Shown in pieces: positions 26,472 through 38,582 of a stretch of 49,754 bases of DNA. The notes beneath the pieces were generated by a model. The model had not been told where the DNA came from, did no database searches, and was given only the letters and a program-made list of their open reading frames with translations. The stretch is taken from positions 1-49,754 of the forward strand of contig NZ_FNPK01000021.1 of assembly GCF_900107285.1 (NCBI RefSeq). Direction: 5' to 3'. The translations under genes were made by a program, and so were the position numbers. The stretch is from Acinetobacter kyonggiensis. Its GTDB lineage: Bacteria > Pseudomonadota > Gammaproteobacteria > Pseudomonadales > Moraxellaceae. Positions within the stretch are counted from its first letter, which is position 1. Each line of letters opens with the position of its first letter.

Positions 26472-26795
26472 TTATCCCAAGTAGTTAGAGGAGTGATTTC
26501 GGTTCAATAAACGATCACGAAAGGGTACAACAACGTGAAGCATTTGAGAATCTATTTGCTGAAATGAAATAAAACGAATTGCTTTCTGGGGAACAGGGTC
26601 ATAACCAGAACCACCCCAAGGATGACAACGACAAATACGTTTTGTAGCTAACCACGCACCACGCACAGCACCATAAGAATGAACTGCTTCTAAAGTGTAT
26701 TGAGAACATGTTGGAATATAACGACAGCGTGGCCCCAATAAAGGACTAATCGCGATCTGATAGAATCGAATCAACCAATGCAGTAAACGTACCAT
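26472..26795 (-). CDS. yidD: membrane protein insertion efficiency factor
   Basis: 107 aa. The family core is intact: [24 protein letters not shown] and [37 protein letters not shown], with the conserved Cys residues. An N-terminal amphipathic helix associates with the inner membrane. The C-terminal 35 residues are a variable extension. It lies between rnpA (9-bp gap) and yidC (5-bp gap), the standard bacterial arrangement. Confidence 0.95.
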   Translation of the reverse strand: MVRLLHWLIRFYQIAISPLLGPRCRYIPTCSQYTLEAVHSYGAVRGAWLATKRICRCHPWGGSGYDPVPQKAIRFISFQQIDSQMLHVVVPFRDRLLNRNHSSNYLG

Positions 26796-26804
26796 TGGCC
26801 ATCT

Positions 26805-27194
26805 CTACTTTTGTGGGGAGGGAGCTATCTTTTTATGCTTATTGGCAAGGCGTTGCAATTTCTGCCAAGCAAATTGTAATTGCTGCTGCAATTCTGCATT
26901 AGGAATTGCTTCAATACCTACTTTAGGCATGACCACAATATCTAATAAATCTAATTGCTGTTGATGTAGGCGAAAACTTTCGCGAGCAAGACGTTTTACT
27001 CTATTTCTTTCATGTGCGCGACGCACTTTTTTCTTAGCAACAACAATACCCAAACGACTTGTAGGTTGTTCGGAATTTTTTGCCAAAAATAAGAAATGGG
27101 GTTGATGCACTTTAAAAAGCGCACCATCAAACACACTTTTATAATCGGCAGCACAGCGTATACGTACGTCTGTGCTGAAGCCATAAAGTGTCAT
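26805..27194 (-). CDS. rnpA: ribonuclease P protein component
   Basis: Protein subunit of RNase P, which matures tRNA 5' ends. Signature RNR motif in [19 protein letters not shown], preceded by [12 protein letters not shown]. The annotated start here is the ATG at 27194 ([22 protein letters not shown]); one in-frame ATG lies three codons upstream. About 129 aa. It is 29 bp after rpmH. Confidence 0.95.
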   Translation of the reverse strand: MTLYGFSTDVRIRCAADYKSVFDGALFKVHQPHFLFLAKNSEQPTSRLGIVVAKKKVRRAHERNRVKRLARESFRLHQQQLDLLDIVVMPKVGIEAIPNAELQQQLQFAWQKLQRLANKHKKIAPSPQK

Positions 27195-27223
27195 AACACC
27201 CAAAATCGTAATAACTTAACTAA

Positions 27224-27358
27224 TTAAACAGTTAAGCTATGACGACCTTTTGCACGACGACGAGCTAATACTTGACGACCAGCTTTAGTAGCCATACGAG
27301 CACGGAAACCATGAACACGCTTACGCTTTAATTCTGATGGTTGAAATGTACGTTTCAT
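27224..27358 (-). CDS. rpmH: 50S ribosomal protein L34
   Basis: 44 aa reading [18 protein letters not shown], then [20 protein letters not shown] and RHSLTV. It is a near-perfect L34, highly basic. First gene of the rpmH-rnpA-yidD-yidC cluster, transcribed away from oriC, with its promoter in the AT-rich DNA just inside the origin region. Confidence 0.98.
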
Positions 27359-28020
27359 ATTGAAACTCCAAAAATGATCTTTATATGAAGGTTCGCGATT
27401 TTAGTGCTCATTCAATGAGCTGTCAATCAAAAACAAACTTTCTTGCAAAATAAGTCTTTTTTTTAGAAAATCAAGATCATTCGAATTATTGAATTAATTT
27501 CAAGCTGTTTGTATTTTATACACAACACAAACTATTGATTAATAAAACAACATAAGTTATGAACAGAAATATTCACAATATTATCCACAACTTAGTGTTG
27601 ATAAGATTTATTTGCTGACTTTTGAATTTAAATTTAAAAATATTGAGAGTTATCCACAAAGCAAAGTGCTCTTATTAATTAAATTCAAATTTATAAATTT
27701 AAATTTATTACTATTAGGGGGCTGTTTTTCTGTGGAAAAGCATTTTTTATTTTTATTAACCATAAACTTATCTTGTGGATAAACATGTTTTTATAACTTT
27801 ATTAAATTGTGGATAACTTTGTGCTATATTTTATCCACAGCTTGGTGGTAAGTTTATCCACACCAGGTTTTAAATTTAAATGTAATTTGAAAATTACTTT
27901 TTAAAGCGATATTTCGCTAATTTTGCCATGACAGATGTGGATAACTTCGATAGAATGGCGACCCGCTTAGTCGGGCTCAAATAATTTTTTACCAATAAAT
28001 GGAATAAATAGGGGTTTCAC
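27359..28020. other. oriC: chromosomal replication origin (oriC) region
   Basis: This 660-bp spacer between rpmH and dnaA carries seven perfect DnaA boxes: TTATCCACA at 27581, 27650, 27831 and 27854, and its reverse TGTGGATAA at 27774, 27808 and 27936. Between the second and third boxes lies an extremely AT-rich stretch (27675-27715), a likely unwinding element. TTTRAATTYAAA palindromes occur at 27621 and 27627 (overlapping) and 27869. Divergent flanking genes, the dnaA neighbour and outward rrn operons all agree. The exact minimal origin is not determined by sequence alone. Confidence 0.93.
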
Positions 28021-29400
28021 ATGCTTTGGACAGACTGTTTAACTCGTTTGCGACAGGAGCTTTCGGGGAATGTCTTTACAATGTGGATTCGCCCTTTGGT
28101 TGCTGAAGAGCTTAATGACACATTAAGACTGTATGCACCCAATCCTTATTGGACACGTTATATTCAAGAACATCATCTTGAGTTAATCACGATTTTGGCA
28201 GAGCAAATGTCAGAAGGTCGTGTACGTAAAGTTGAAATTTTGGTGGATTCTCGTCCAGGTGCAATTTTGTCAGCCAATGAACAACCCGCTACCACAACGG
28301 CTGCACTGCAATCTGCTCCTGCTGCAATTGTTAGGCCACGAAAAGAAAAAGAAGAATCAACGGTAAAAAATAGCCGTAAACGTTTATTAAACCCATTATT
28401 TACTTTTTCATTATTTGTTGAAGGCCGTTCTAACCAAATGGCGGCAGAAACGTGTCGTAAAGTTTTAACGCAATTAGGGGCTTCGCAGCATAATCCCTTA
28501 TTTTTGTATGGCCCGACAGGTTTAGGTAAAACGCATTTAATGCAGGCTGTGGGGAATGCTTTGTTACAAGCAAAACCAAATGCGCGTGTCATGTATATGA
28601 CGGCAGAGAGTTTTGTCCAAGATTTTGTCAGTTCTTTACAGCAGGGCAAGGTTGAAGAATTTAAGAAAAATTGTCGCTCTTTAGATTTGTTATTGGTCGA
28701 TGATATTCATTTGCTTGCGGGTAAAGAAGCCAGTTTGGTCGAATTTTTTTATACCTTTAATGCATTACTTGATGAATCGAAGCAGATTATTTTGACTTCG
28801 GATCGTTATCCTAAAGAACTCACGGAACTTGATGCACGTTTAGTTTCACGTTTTTCTTGGGGCTTGTCGGTCGGTGTAGAACCACCCGATATTGAAACCC
28901 GGATTGAAATTTTATTGAAAAAAGCCGAAAGCAATGGCGTAGATTTACCGCGTAATTGTGCGTTATTTGTCGCACAACAAGTCGTGGCCAATGTACGTGA
29001 GCTTGAAGGTGCACTCAATAAAGTGGTTGCCATTTCTCGTTTTAAAGGCACGCCAATTGATTTGGATGTAGTGCGTGAATCGTTAAAAGATGTGTTAGCA
29101 ATTCGTGCCAGAACCATCAGTACTGAAAATATTCAGCGCGTGGTGAGCGAATATTTCCGTATTCCATTAAAAGAAATTGTGGGTCCTAAGCGTACCCGTA
29201 TTTATGCACGTCCACGTCAGTTGGCCATGGGGCTGGCGCGTGAACTGACAGGGGATAGTTTTCCTGAAATTGGTATGGCATTTGGCGGGCGTGATCACAG
29301 TACCGTGATGCATGCCTGTGAGAAAGTACTGAGTCTTCGTGAACAAGATCCGATCTTCAATGAAGACTATAAAAACCTGCAGCGTTTGCTGCAAAGTTGA
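28021..29400 (+). CDS. dnaA: chromosomal replication initiator
   Basis: Binds DnaA boxes, melts oriC and recruits DnaB. Domain I at about 1-75, variable linker (75-125), AAA+ domain III with Walker A LYGPTGLGKTHLM and Walker B LLLVDDIHLLAGKE, and domain IV with the DNA-binding signature AFGGRDHSTVMHACEKV. 459 aa. The start ATG at 28021 follows AGGGG. The boxes directly upstream also make autoregulation likely. Confidence 0.98.
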   Translation: MLWTDCLTRLRQELSGNVFTMWIRPLVAEELNDTLRLYAPNPYWTRYIQEHHLELITILAEQMSEGRVRKVEILVDSRPGAILSANEQPATTTAALQSAPAAIVRPRKEKEESTVKNSRKRLLNPLFTFSLFVEGRSNQMAAETCRKVLTQLGASQHNPLFLYGPTGLGKTHLMQAVGNALLQAKPNARVMYMTAESFVQDFVSSLQQGKVEEFKKNCRSLDLLLVDDIHLLAGKEASLVEFFYTFNALLDESKQIILTSDRYPKELTELDARLVSRFSWGLSVGVEPPDIETRIEILLKKAESNGVDLPRNCALFVAQQVVANVRELEGALNKVVAISRFKGTPIDLDVVRESLKDVLAIRARTISTENIQRVVSEYFRIPLKEIVGPKRTRIYARPRQLAMGLARELTGDSFPEIGMAFGGRDHSTVMHACEKVLSLREQDPIFNEDYKNLQRLLQS

Positions 29401-29428
29401 TCTGTTTTGATCAAATTCTATTCTTGCA

Positions 29429-29449
29429 ATGCGGCATATTCTGCCGCAT
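29429..29449. other. hairpin in the dnaA-dnaN spacer
   Basis: ATGCGGCA (29429-29436) pairs with TGCCGCAT (29442-29449) around TATTC. No T run follows, so it is not a standard terminator; it may be a transcript-stability or partial-attenuation element ahead of dnaN. Confidence 0.5.
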
Positions 29450-29510
29450 AGTACACTGCTAAAAAATTAGTTAATTGACCTGAAATCTTCAGTTGTTAGA
29501 GGAATATGCC

Positions 29511-30656
29511 GTGCGTTTGAAAATCGCGAAAGAAAGCTTACTTAATGTTCTATCACATGTCGTAGGAGCGGTTGAACGTCGCCATACTTTAAATATTTTA
29601 TCTAATGTCAAGATTCAAGTAAGCAGCGAATCGTTAACCATTACTGGTTCAGATTTAGAAGTAGAATTGGTTGCCAGCACCAATTTGGCTGAGGGTGCAT
29701 GTTTACAGGTGGGTGAAACAACTGTTCCTGCACGTAAATTGATGGACATCTGTAAATCGTTACCCGCTGCGGCCTTGATAGACCTGCAAATTACTGAAGA
29801 TCGTTGTATTTTAAAATCGGGCAATAGCCGTTTTGTGTTGGGAACGCTGCCTGCTGAAGATTATCCGCTATTGAGCACTGAAAATGCTCAAGGCACGCAA
29901 GTGACGGTGACTCAGCGTGAATTAAAACGCTTATTTGAGAAAACGGCTTTTGCGATGGCGGTGCAAGATGTGCGTTTTTATTTAACTGGGACATTGCTTG
30001 AAATTGATCAAAATCAACTTCGTGCAGTGACGACAGATGGTCATCGTTTAGCATTATGTGAAACCGCAGCAACGTCAACTGCGACTCAAGCCATTCAAGC
30101 CATTGTTCCACGAAAAGCGGTTGCTGAATTACAACGCTTACTTAGTATTGAAGATGAACAATTGTCTTTACTGATTGGTCGTGAATTGTTAAATGTGACC
30201 ATTAGCATCGCCAGTCGTGACAAAGAACAAGGCAGTATTATGGTTCGTTTTACCACGAAATTGATTGATGGAAAATTCCCCGATTACCGTCGCGTGATTC
30301 CACGTGGTGGTGATAAAAATGTATTGATTGCACATGATGTATTTAAGCAATCGCTACAGCGTGTTGCCATTTTAAGTAATGAAAAATTACGTGGTGTGTT
30401 TTTAAACTTTGGTGCGGACTGTTTGCAACTTCGTGCCAATAATCCAGAACAAGATGAGGCAATTGAAGATTTAGCGATACAATATGCTGATGCACCGATG
30501 GAAATGTCATTTAATGCACAATATTTATTGGATGTATTGGGTGCTTTAGATGGTGATGATGTATCGATGACTATGACTGAGGCTAACCAATCTGTATTGG
30601 TACACGATCCAGCACAACAAGATCAAACCTATGTTGTGATGCCGATGCGTGTTTAA
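29511..30656 (+). CDS. dnaN: DNA polymerase III sliding clamp (beta subunit)
   Basis: Ring clamp that tethers Pol III and other enzymes to DNA. Three repeated clamp domains span the 381 residues; recognisable blocks are RRHTLNILSNVKI, DGHRLALCE and the C-terminal VVMPMRV. I take the GTG at 29511 as the start (MRLKIAKESLL), with AGAGGA at 29498-29503; an upstream in-frame TTG would add six residues. Follows dnaA and precedes recF by 27 bp. Confidence 0.97.
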   Translation: MRLKIAKESLLNVLSHVVGAVERRHTLNILSNVKIQVSSESLTITGSDLEVELVASTNLAEGACLQVGETTVPARKLMDICKSLPAAALIDLQITEDRCILKSGNSRFVLGTLPAEDYPLLSTENAQGTQVTVTQRELKRLFEKTAFAMAVQDVRFYLTGTLLEIDQNQLRAVTTDGHRLALCETAATSTATQAIQAIVPRKAVAELQRLLSIEDEQLSLLIGRELLNVTISIASRDKEQGSIMVRFTTKLIDGKFPDYRRVIPRGGDKNVLIAHDVFKQSLQRVAILSNEKLRGVFLNFGADCLQLRANNPEQDEAIEDLAIQYADAPMEMSFNAQYLLDVLGALDGDDVSMTMTEANQSVLVHDPAQQDQTYVVMPMRV

Positions 30657-30683
30657 TTTGCAGATTTTTGACAAGATCAAACG

Positions 30684-31766
30684 ATGCATATTACGCGTTT
30701 AAATATAGAACGTGTTCGAAACTTAAAAACGGTTGCACTTCAAGAGTTGCAGCCGTTTAATGTCTTTTATGGCCCGAATGGTTCTGGGAAAACATCTATT
30801 CTTGAAGCCATTCATTTATTGGCGACAGGGCGTTCCTTCCGTACCCATATCCCGAAAAACTATATTCAAAATGAAACAGCCAATGCCATTGTTTTTGCAC
30901 AGTCTGCCACTGAAAAAATTGGGATGCAAAAATTATTGTCAGGTGAGCAGCTGATTAAAGTCAATGGCGATCATATTGCCACTCAAGGACAATTGGCTAA
31001 ACTTCTGCCTTTACAACACATCGACCCACAAAGCACCGATATTATTGATCATGGCGCAAAACCACGGCGACAATTGATCGATTGGTTGATGTTCCACGTG
31101 GAACCTGAGTTTTATCATGCATGGCAATATTATTCTCGTGCTTTAAAACAACGTAACAGTTTGTTGAAATCGAGACGAAATATCGGTTTGAATGAATTGG
31201 AACCGTGGAACAAAATGTTGGCGGAATATGGCGAAATGTTGCATTCACAGCGCAGTGGAATCGTCGAGCAATGGAAAGTTTATTTGGAGCAGGATTTAAA
31301 GCATTTATTGCCTGATTTAGAGATTCAATTGGAATATAGTGCAGGCTTTCATACCGAACAGGGTTTGCTGAATGACTTAACCGTACATCATCAGAAAGAT
31401 GTCGATCGACGTTATACTGAATATGGTCCACATCGTGCAGATTTACGTTTAAAAACAACGCTAGGCGATGCTGATGTGGTACTTTCACGGGGGCAAAAAA
31501 AGCTGCTGATTATGGCCTTAAAACTGTCACAGATTGCAATGCTGCATGCCTGTAATAAGGAAACTGTGGTATTATTAGATGATCTGACAGCAGAATTAGA
31601 TTTAACCGCACAGCGACGATTAATTGAGCGATTGAGCCAACTAGGTAGTCAAGTTTTTATTACCACTTTAGAGCATGAATCAGTAAAAAAACATTTACAT
31701 GATTTGTCTATTTCTTATCAATTATTCAATGTTGAAAACGGTCAAGTTCAAGTTGTTGTGCAATAG
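30684..31766 (+). CDS. recF: DNA replication and repair protein RecF
   Basis: SMC-like ABC ATPase that loads RecA at gaps. Walker [14 protein letters not shown] near the N-terminus, signature [17 protein letters not shown], and Walker B with D-loop [11 protein letters not shown]. 360 aa, usual length. Within the dnaA-dnaN-recF-gyrB series. A parS-like site is embedded in its coding sequence at 31090-31105. Confidence 0.97.
   Translation: MHITRLNIERVRNLKTVALQELQPFNVFYGPNGSGKTSILEAIHLLATGRSFRTHIPKNYIQNETANAIVFAQSATEKIGMQKLLSGEQLIKVNGDHIATQGQLAKLLPLQHIDPQSTDIIDHGAKPRRQLIDWLMFHVEPEFYHAWQYYSRALKQRNSLLKSRRNIGLNELEPWNKMLAEYGEMLHSQRSGIVEQWKVYLEQDLKHLLPDLEIQLEYSAGFHTEQGLLNDLTVHHQKDVDRRYTEYGPHRADLRLKTTLGDADVVLSRGQKKLLIMALKLSQIAMLHACNKETVVLLDDLTAELDLTAQRRLIERLSQLGSQVFITTLEHESVKKHLHDLSISYQLFNVENGQVQVVVQ
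31090..31105 (+). promoter_or_regulatory. parS-like ParB binding site inside recF
   Basis: TGTTCCACGTGGAACC differs from TGTTYCACGTGRAACA only at the last base. About 3 kb from oriC; the codons it occupies read MFHVEP. Confidence 0.75.
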
Positions 31767-31810
31767 TTTTTAGATTTTACCCATCTTTGGATAGACCTTT
31801 ATTTCACTAG

Positions 31811-34291
<2,481 letters not shown>

Positions 34292-34312
34292 TGTGTTGAT
34301 GCGCTAAGTGAT

Positions 34313-34340
34313 AAAAAAGCATCCTTCGGGATGCTTTTTT
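34313..34340 (+). terminator. gyrB terminator
   Basis: A-run plus GCATCC (34313-34324), loop TTCG, GGATGC plus T-run (34329-34340). A stable UUCG tetraloop hairpin. Confidence 0.93.
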
Positions 34341-34462
34341 AATGCTATTTTGATTTAAATATGATTAAATTTTAATCATATTTTTTATTAAAATGACTTA
34401 TTGCTCTGTCATGATGCTTGTAAACACAGGAAATCATTATGCAATATTACGAGGTTAGCACG

Positions 34463-34804
34463 ATGGATAATCAACTGGAAAAGATCCGAGATATTTGGGT
34501 GAATGCATTTTTTACCGGCAATTTTAATCTGTTGGCTCAATATGAGCATGCAGATTTCAAAGTGGTATATGAGCAAGAAGGACGTGTGGAAGGTACTTTT
34601 ACCCGTTATGAACGTATTGCGCATGCTGTAAAAAATGGGGTGTGGAAACCGCAAAAACCAGCCATAGAATTTGAAGAGTTTGAATTTGATCGAGATTTGA
34701 CGCACTGTAAAATTCTCATTGGTTTGGAAAATCAGAAACAAATTCAGGAATTATGGGGCAATCAAGGGGCTTGGAAAATTATAGAACTCAGATTTTTAAG
34801 CTGA
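34463..34804 (+). CDS. hypothetical protein, possibly SnoaL/NTF2-like
   Basis: 113 aa if started at ATG 34463 (MDNQLEKIRDIWVNAFFTGNF), with GAGG at 34451-34454; an in-frame ATG at 34439 with AGGAAA upstream would add eight residues. Pattern: an N-terminal helix pair, then alternating strands (FKVVYEQEGRVEG, AIEFEEFEFDRDLTHCKILIGL, WKIIELRFL), as in NTF2-like or SnoaL-like folds. The family is not firmly recognised. It sits alone between gyrB and the right DnaA-box cluster. Confidence 0.65.
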   Translation: MDNQLEKIRDIWVNAFFTGNFNLLAQYEHADFKVVYEQEGRVEGTFTRYERIAHAVKNGVWKPQKPAIEFEEFEFDRDLTHCKILIGLENQKQIQELWGNQGAWKIIELRFLS

Positions 34805-34853
34805 AAATGGTATTTAAATAAATAAAAAAGCTGGTTTTATTTCAGTACTTATA

Positions 34854-35007
34854 TGTGGATAAGTTTTATGAGTGGGTTATTCTTGTTTGATGTGCATGTG
34901 AAAATTAATTTATCCACAGCTTAAAGTGGGTTTTTATTTTAAATTCAAACGGGTTTTTATGGTTGTTGGTCAACACTTTAAATTTAAATATGGCATTTGA
35001 ATTTAAA
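34854..35007. promoter_or_regulatory. right satellite cluster of DnaA boxes and TTTRAATTYAAA palindromes
   Basis: Perfect DnaA boxes TGTGGATAA (34854-34862) and TTATCCACA (34910-34918), then three perfect palindromes starting at 34938, 34977 and 34996. The last two are 19 bp apart, the same spacing as two pairs in the left array. This fills most of the 367-bp spacer between the small gene and the yheS terminator; no coding frame is seen. Confidence 0.75.
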
Positions 35008-35083
35008 GTCTGTGGGTTGGTGATTTTTTAAATCATTCTACAGATTCACTGAGTAAAATCAGAACAAAAAGATTGTGTAGTAA

Positions 35084-35124
35084 AATTAAAAAATCGCAGT
35101 ACAGGTTGAAAAATTGTACTGCGA
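35084..35124 (-). terminator. yheS terminator
   Basis: TCGCAGTACA (35094-35103) pairs perfectly with TGTACTGCGA (35115-35124); on the minus strand the stem runs into a T tract. Confidence 0.85.
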
Positions 35125-35171
35125 TAATAAAATAAGTATTTCTTTAGTTTTGCTTAAGAGTTAATTTTGGC

Positions 35172-37106
35172 TTATTCGAGAGAGCTTTCCAGTTCTTCCA
35201 ATTCCATCATTAATTCAAGCACTTGCTCTTCAGCCTGTGCCAATTTTGCTTTTAATTCAGTCTGTTCATTCATCAGTTTAAGCAAATCATCCTTACGGTT
35301 TGCTTCATATAGGGCAGTATCCCCCAATAAAACTTCAATTTCTGCTAAGCGTGGCTGAGCTTTGGCAATCTGAACTTCATTTTTTTCAATATTTTTACGA
35401 ATTGGACGACTTAGTTCACGATTACGTGCCGCTTCTTTACGCTGCGCTTCTTTGTCCAGTTTAGAAATGGTCGGTTTCACTTCAACTTGTGATTTCACGG
35501 GTGCAGCAGGTTGTTGCCCAGTTTTCATCATGTCGATACGTGCTTGGCGTAACCATTCTGCATAAGCGGTTAAGTCACCATCAAATTCACGACTTTGACC
35601 GCCATGAACCAAGATCAACTCATCACAGACTGAAGCAATCAATTGACGTTCATGCGAAACCAGAACAACGGCACCTTCAAAGTCTTGTAGCGCCATCGTC
35701 AGTGCATGACGCATATCTAAGTCTAAATGGTTGGTTGGTTCATCTAGAATTAACACGTTTGGACGTTGCCATACAATCAGGGCTAAGGCCAAACGCGCGC
35801 GTTCACCGCCAGAGAAACTTTCACTTGGCGTGTCCATACGTTCGCCACTAAAACCAAAGCTTCCTAAGAAAGAACGTAAGCTCGCTTCACTGATTTTTCT
35901 ATCGGCAATACGTGCCAATTGCAACATTGGGCTGGCATTACCATCCAAAGCATCCATTTGATGCTGGGCAAAATAGCCAATATTCAGCAGTTCAGAATCT
36001 TTACGCGTCCCTTGTAATAATTTTAAATCGCCAACCAGTGATTTAATCAGGGTTGATTTACCCGCACCATTCATCCCCAATAAACCAATTCGACTGGTTG
36101 GGGTAATTTGTAGGCTAACATTGGTCACAATCAGTTTTTCACCGTAACCAATATCGGCATTTTCAAGTTCAAGTAAAGGTGAACTCATTTTCGTTGGTTC
36201 ACGGAAACTAAAGGTAAACGGTGTATCGACATGTGCAGCAGAAAGTTCCTGCATACGTTCCAGTTGTTTAATTCGGCTTTGCGCTTGTTTGGCTTTGGTG
36301 GCTTGTGCTTTAAAGCGGTCGATATATTTTTGCAAATGTGCACGTGTTTCTAATTGCTTTTCATAAGCTTGTTGTTGTTGTGCTAAACGCTCACTACGAG
36401 TACGTTCGAAAGTCGAATAGTTGCCAGTATATAAAATCAGTTCTTGATTTTCGATATGTAAAATATGATCGGTAATTGCATCTAAGAAATCACGGTCATG
36501 TGAAATAAGAACCAAAGTTCCTTCGTAGGCTTTCAACCAATCTTCTAACCAAAGAATCGCATCTAAGTCTAAATGGTTGGTTGGTTCATCAAGCAGTAAT
36601 AAATCTGAACGGCTCATGAGGGTACGCGCAAGGTTCAGACGCATACGCCAACCGCCCGAGAAGCTTGAAACATCGAGTTGTGATTGATGTTCAAAGAAAC
36701 CTAAACCTGCCATGAGTTGTGATGCTTTAGAGGATGCTGAATAGCCATTAATTTCATCAAAGCGACCATATAAATGGGCAAGTTCATCATCACTTAAGCT
36801 GTCAGGATGATCCAGTTTGTTCTGAATTTCCCAATATTCTTCATCACCAGACAAAACAAAATCAATTGCTTTCATTTCTAAAGCTTTGATTTCTTGTGCC
36901 ATATGAGCGACGGTCCACACGGCAGGACGGGTTAAAGAACCACTGTCTGATTCCATGCCGCCAAGGAGTGCATTAAATAATGTTGATTTTCCTGCACCAT
37001 TAACACCTGTTAAGCCAATTTTCCATCCTGGATGTAGCTGCATGGATGCTTTTTGAAATAAAACACGTCCACCGCGACGTATAGAAAGTTGATCTAACTG
37101 AATCAT
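35172..37106 (-). CDS. yheS: ABC-F ATPase, YheS type
   Basis: Soluble protein with two ABC domains and no membrane part. ABC-F proteins act on ribosomes, YheS-type ones probably in relief of stalled translation. Walker A motifs GVNGAGKST and GMNGAGKST; signatures FSGGWRMRLNLA and FSGGERARLALAL; Walker B LLLLDEPTNHLDLD and VLILDEPTNHLDLD. The interdomain linker has the P-site tRNA-interaction motif region AHLQKYIDRFKAQATKAKQAQSR. The C-terminal extension (about 530-644) is a charged coiled coil. 644 aa against 637 in E. coli YheS, with close similarity throughout. Confidence 0.93.
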   Translation of the reverse strand: MIQLDQLSIRRGGRVLFQKASMQLHPGWKIGLTGVNGAGKSTLFNALLGGMESDSGSLTRPAVWTVAHMAQEIKALEMKAIDFVLSGDEEYWEIQNKLDHPDSLSDDELAHLYGRFDEINGYSASSKASQLMAGLGFFEHQSQLDVSSFSGGWRMRLNLARTLMSRSDLLLLDEPTNHLDLDAILWLEDWLKAYEGTLVLISHDRDFLDAITDHILHIENQELILYTGNYSTFERTRSERLAQQQQAYEKQLETRAHLQKYIDRFKAQATKAKQAQSRIKQLERMQELSAAHVDTPFTFSFREPTKMSSPLLELENADIGYGEKLIVTNVSLQITPTSRIGLLGMNGAGKSTLIKSLVGDLKLLQGTRKDSELLNIGYFAQHQMDALDGNASPMLQLARIADRKISEASLRSFLGSFGFSGERMDTPSESFSGGERARLALALIVWQRPNVLILDEPTNHLDLDMRHALTMALQDFEGAVVLVSHERQLIASVCDELILVHGGQSREFDGDLTAYAEWLRQARIDMMKTGQQPAAPVKSQVEVKPTISKLDKEAQRKEAARNRELSRPIRKNIEKNEVQIAKAQPRLAEIEVLLGDTALYEANRKDDLLKLMNEQTELKAKLAQAEEQVLELMMELEELESSLE

Positions 37107-37340
37107 TGAAATATCTAAATGAGAAGAATGGTGCGCGTATTCTAAAGGAAGCGACTCAGAAAAGAAAAAATCTGAGGCATTATTCTTTGATAAAGGGGAT
37201 TCTTTGCGTAAATAAATAAAAATGTGACAAGTTGTTTAAAAAATAACCTTTCGTCAGAAATGAAATCAAAGCTCTATTTTTGCCCTTAAAACAACACTAT
37301 AGTTATTTTTAGAGGAGTAATTAAAAAAGAATAAGGAAAG

Positions 37341-38351
37341 ATGATGAAAAAAGGAATTTGGTTGGTATCAACGGGACTGTTATTGAGCTGTTCAAGTTTG
37401 GCTCAAGCAAAACAAGATATATGTGTGTTTGACCTACTGGGAAAAGCGGGTGAATCTTATAAAATGATGGAGGAGTGGGCACTCGCTGCAAAAGTATGGA
37501 ATGCGGATGTCCGATTAATTGCGTATCAAAATGAAGAAAAAGCAGATAACGATTTTAAAAATGGAAAATGTGATGCCATTTATATGACCACCATGCGGGC
37601 ACGTGCATATAATAAATTTGCAGGTTCTATTGATGCTTTAGGCGGTGTTCCCAGTAATGCAATTGCGCATAAAGCCATCATTTATGTGCTAGACAAAAGA
37701 AATATTAAAAGATTAAAAACAAGCATTGATAATGTGCAATATGAAGTGGGGGGGATTGGACAAATTGGGCCTGCATACATTTTCGTTAAAGATCGCAATA
37801 TTAATACGATTGAAAAAGCGGCAGGGAAAAAATTTGCCGTTTTAGAATATGATAAAGCACAAATTGCCATGGTCAAACGAGTGGGTGCGACTCCTGTTTT
37901 GTCAGATGTTTCGGATTTTGTGAGTAAGTTTAATAAAGGGCAAGTTGAGATGGTCGGTGCACCCGCTTATGCATTTAAACCTTTAGAAATGGATAAAGGT
38001 TTAGGTACGAATGGGGCATTATTTAACTTTCCAGTGCTGAATGTGACTGCCGATTTAATTTTTAATACCGAAAAATTTCCAAGCAATTTGGGCATTCAAT
38101 CGAGAGATTGGTTTATTAAACAATTACCTCGTCAATTTGCGATGGTGAAACGCTTAGAAGAGGGGATTCCTGCAAAATATCGCATGCAATTATCCAAAGA
38201 AGAAAAAGAAAAATATCAAAAATTATTAAGAGATGGTCGTATCGAATTAACCAAGCAAGGCATTTATGATGCTTCGATGATGACGGTACTGAAAAAAGCC
38301 CGTTGTACTGTAGAGCGAACCAATTTTGAATGTTCTTTAGGGGGCGAATAA
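37341..38351 (+). CDS. AdeT-like putative solute-binding protein, copy 1
   Basis: 336 aa with an N-terminal signal peptide ending near SSLAQA-K. The mature part looks like a periplasmic solute-binding fold related to TRAP/TAXI receptors, the group that includes A. baumannii AdeT1/AdeT2. Four Cys positions recur in all three paralogues: CVFDLLGK at the start, NGKCDAIYMT, and KKARC and FECSL at the end, suggesting two disulfides. No permease gene is next to it. Role uncertain; early work linked AdeT to drug efflux, but a binding protein is what the sequence shows. First of three tandem copies. Confidence 0.85.
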   Translation: MMKKGIWLVSTGLLLSCSSLAQAKQDICVFDLLGKAGESYKMMEEWALAAKVWNADVRLIAYQNEEKADNDFKNGKCDAIYMTTMRARAYNKFAGSIDALGGVPSNAIAHKAIIYVLDKRNIKRLKTSIDNVQYEVGGIGQIGPAYIFVKDRNINTIEKAAGKKFAVLEYDKAQIAMVKRVGATPVLSDVSDFVSKFNKGQVEMVGAPAYAFKPLEMDKGLGTNGALFNFPVLNVTADLIFNTEKFPSNLGIQSRDWFIKQLPRQFAMVKRLEEGIPAKYRMQLSKEEKEKYQKLLRDGRIELTKQGIYDASMMTVLKKARCTVERTNFECSLGGE

Positions 38352-38582
38352 ACTTGCTCCGCAAAAGAATTGTAAAATAACGCAAATTTTTTGCGGATTA
38401 GGTCATAATTTTTATTATATAAGTTTATGATTTTATTTTAAATTTATAAAATTAAAAAAAATTGACCTACAGAACATAAAAAAATGGAGCAAATGCTCTA
38501 TTTTTTTATTGTGAACTTGCTTAATATTTATGGCGTGAATGGACATTCGTCAAACAACAAGATTCTAAAAAGGACCGCCACA
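38352..38582 (+). other. spacer and leader between AdeT-like copies 1 and 2
   Basis: 231 very AT-rich bases, including a near-match to the 12-bp palindrome (TTTAAATTTATA around 38438). The frame of copy 2 extends back to 38484, but that extension is not conserved and precedes a good signal peptide, so it is treated as untranslated. Confidence 0.5.
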
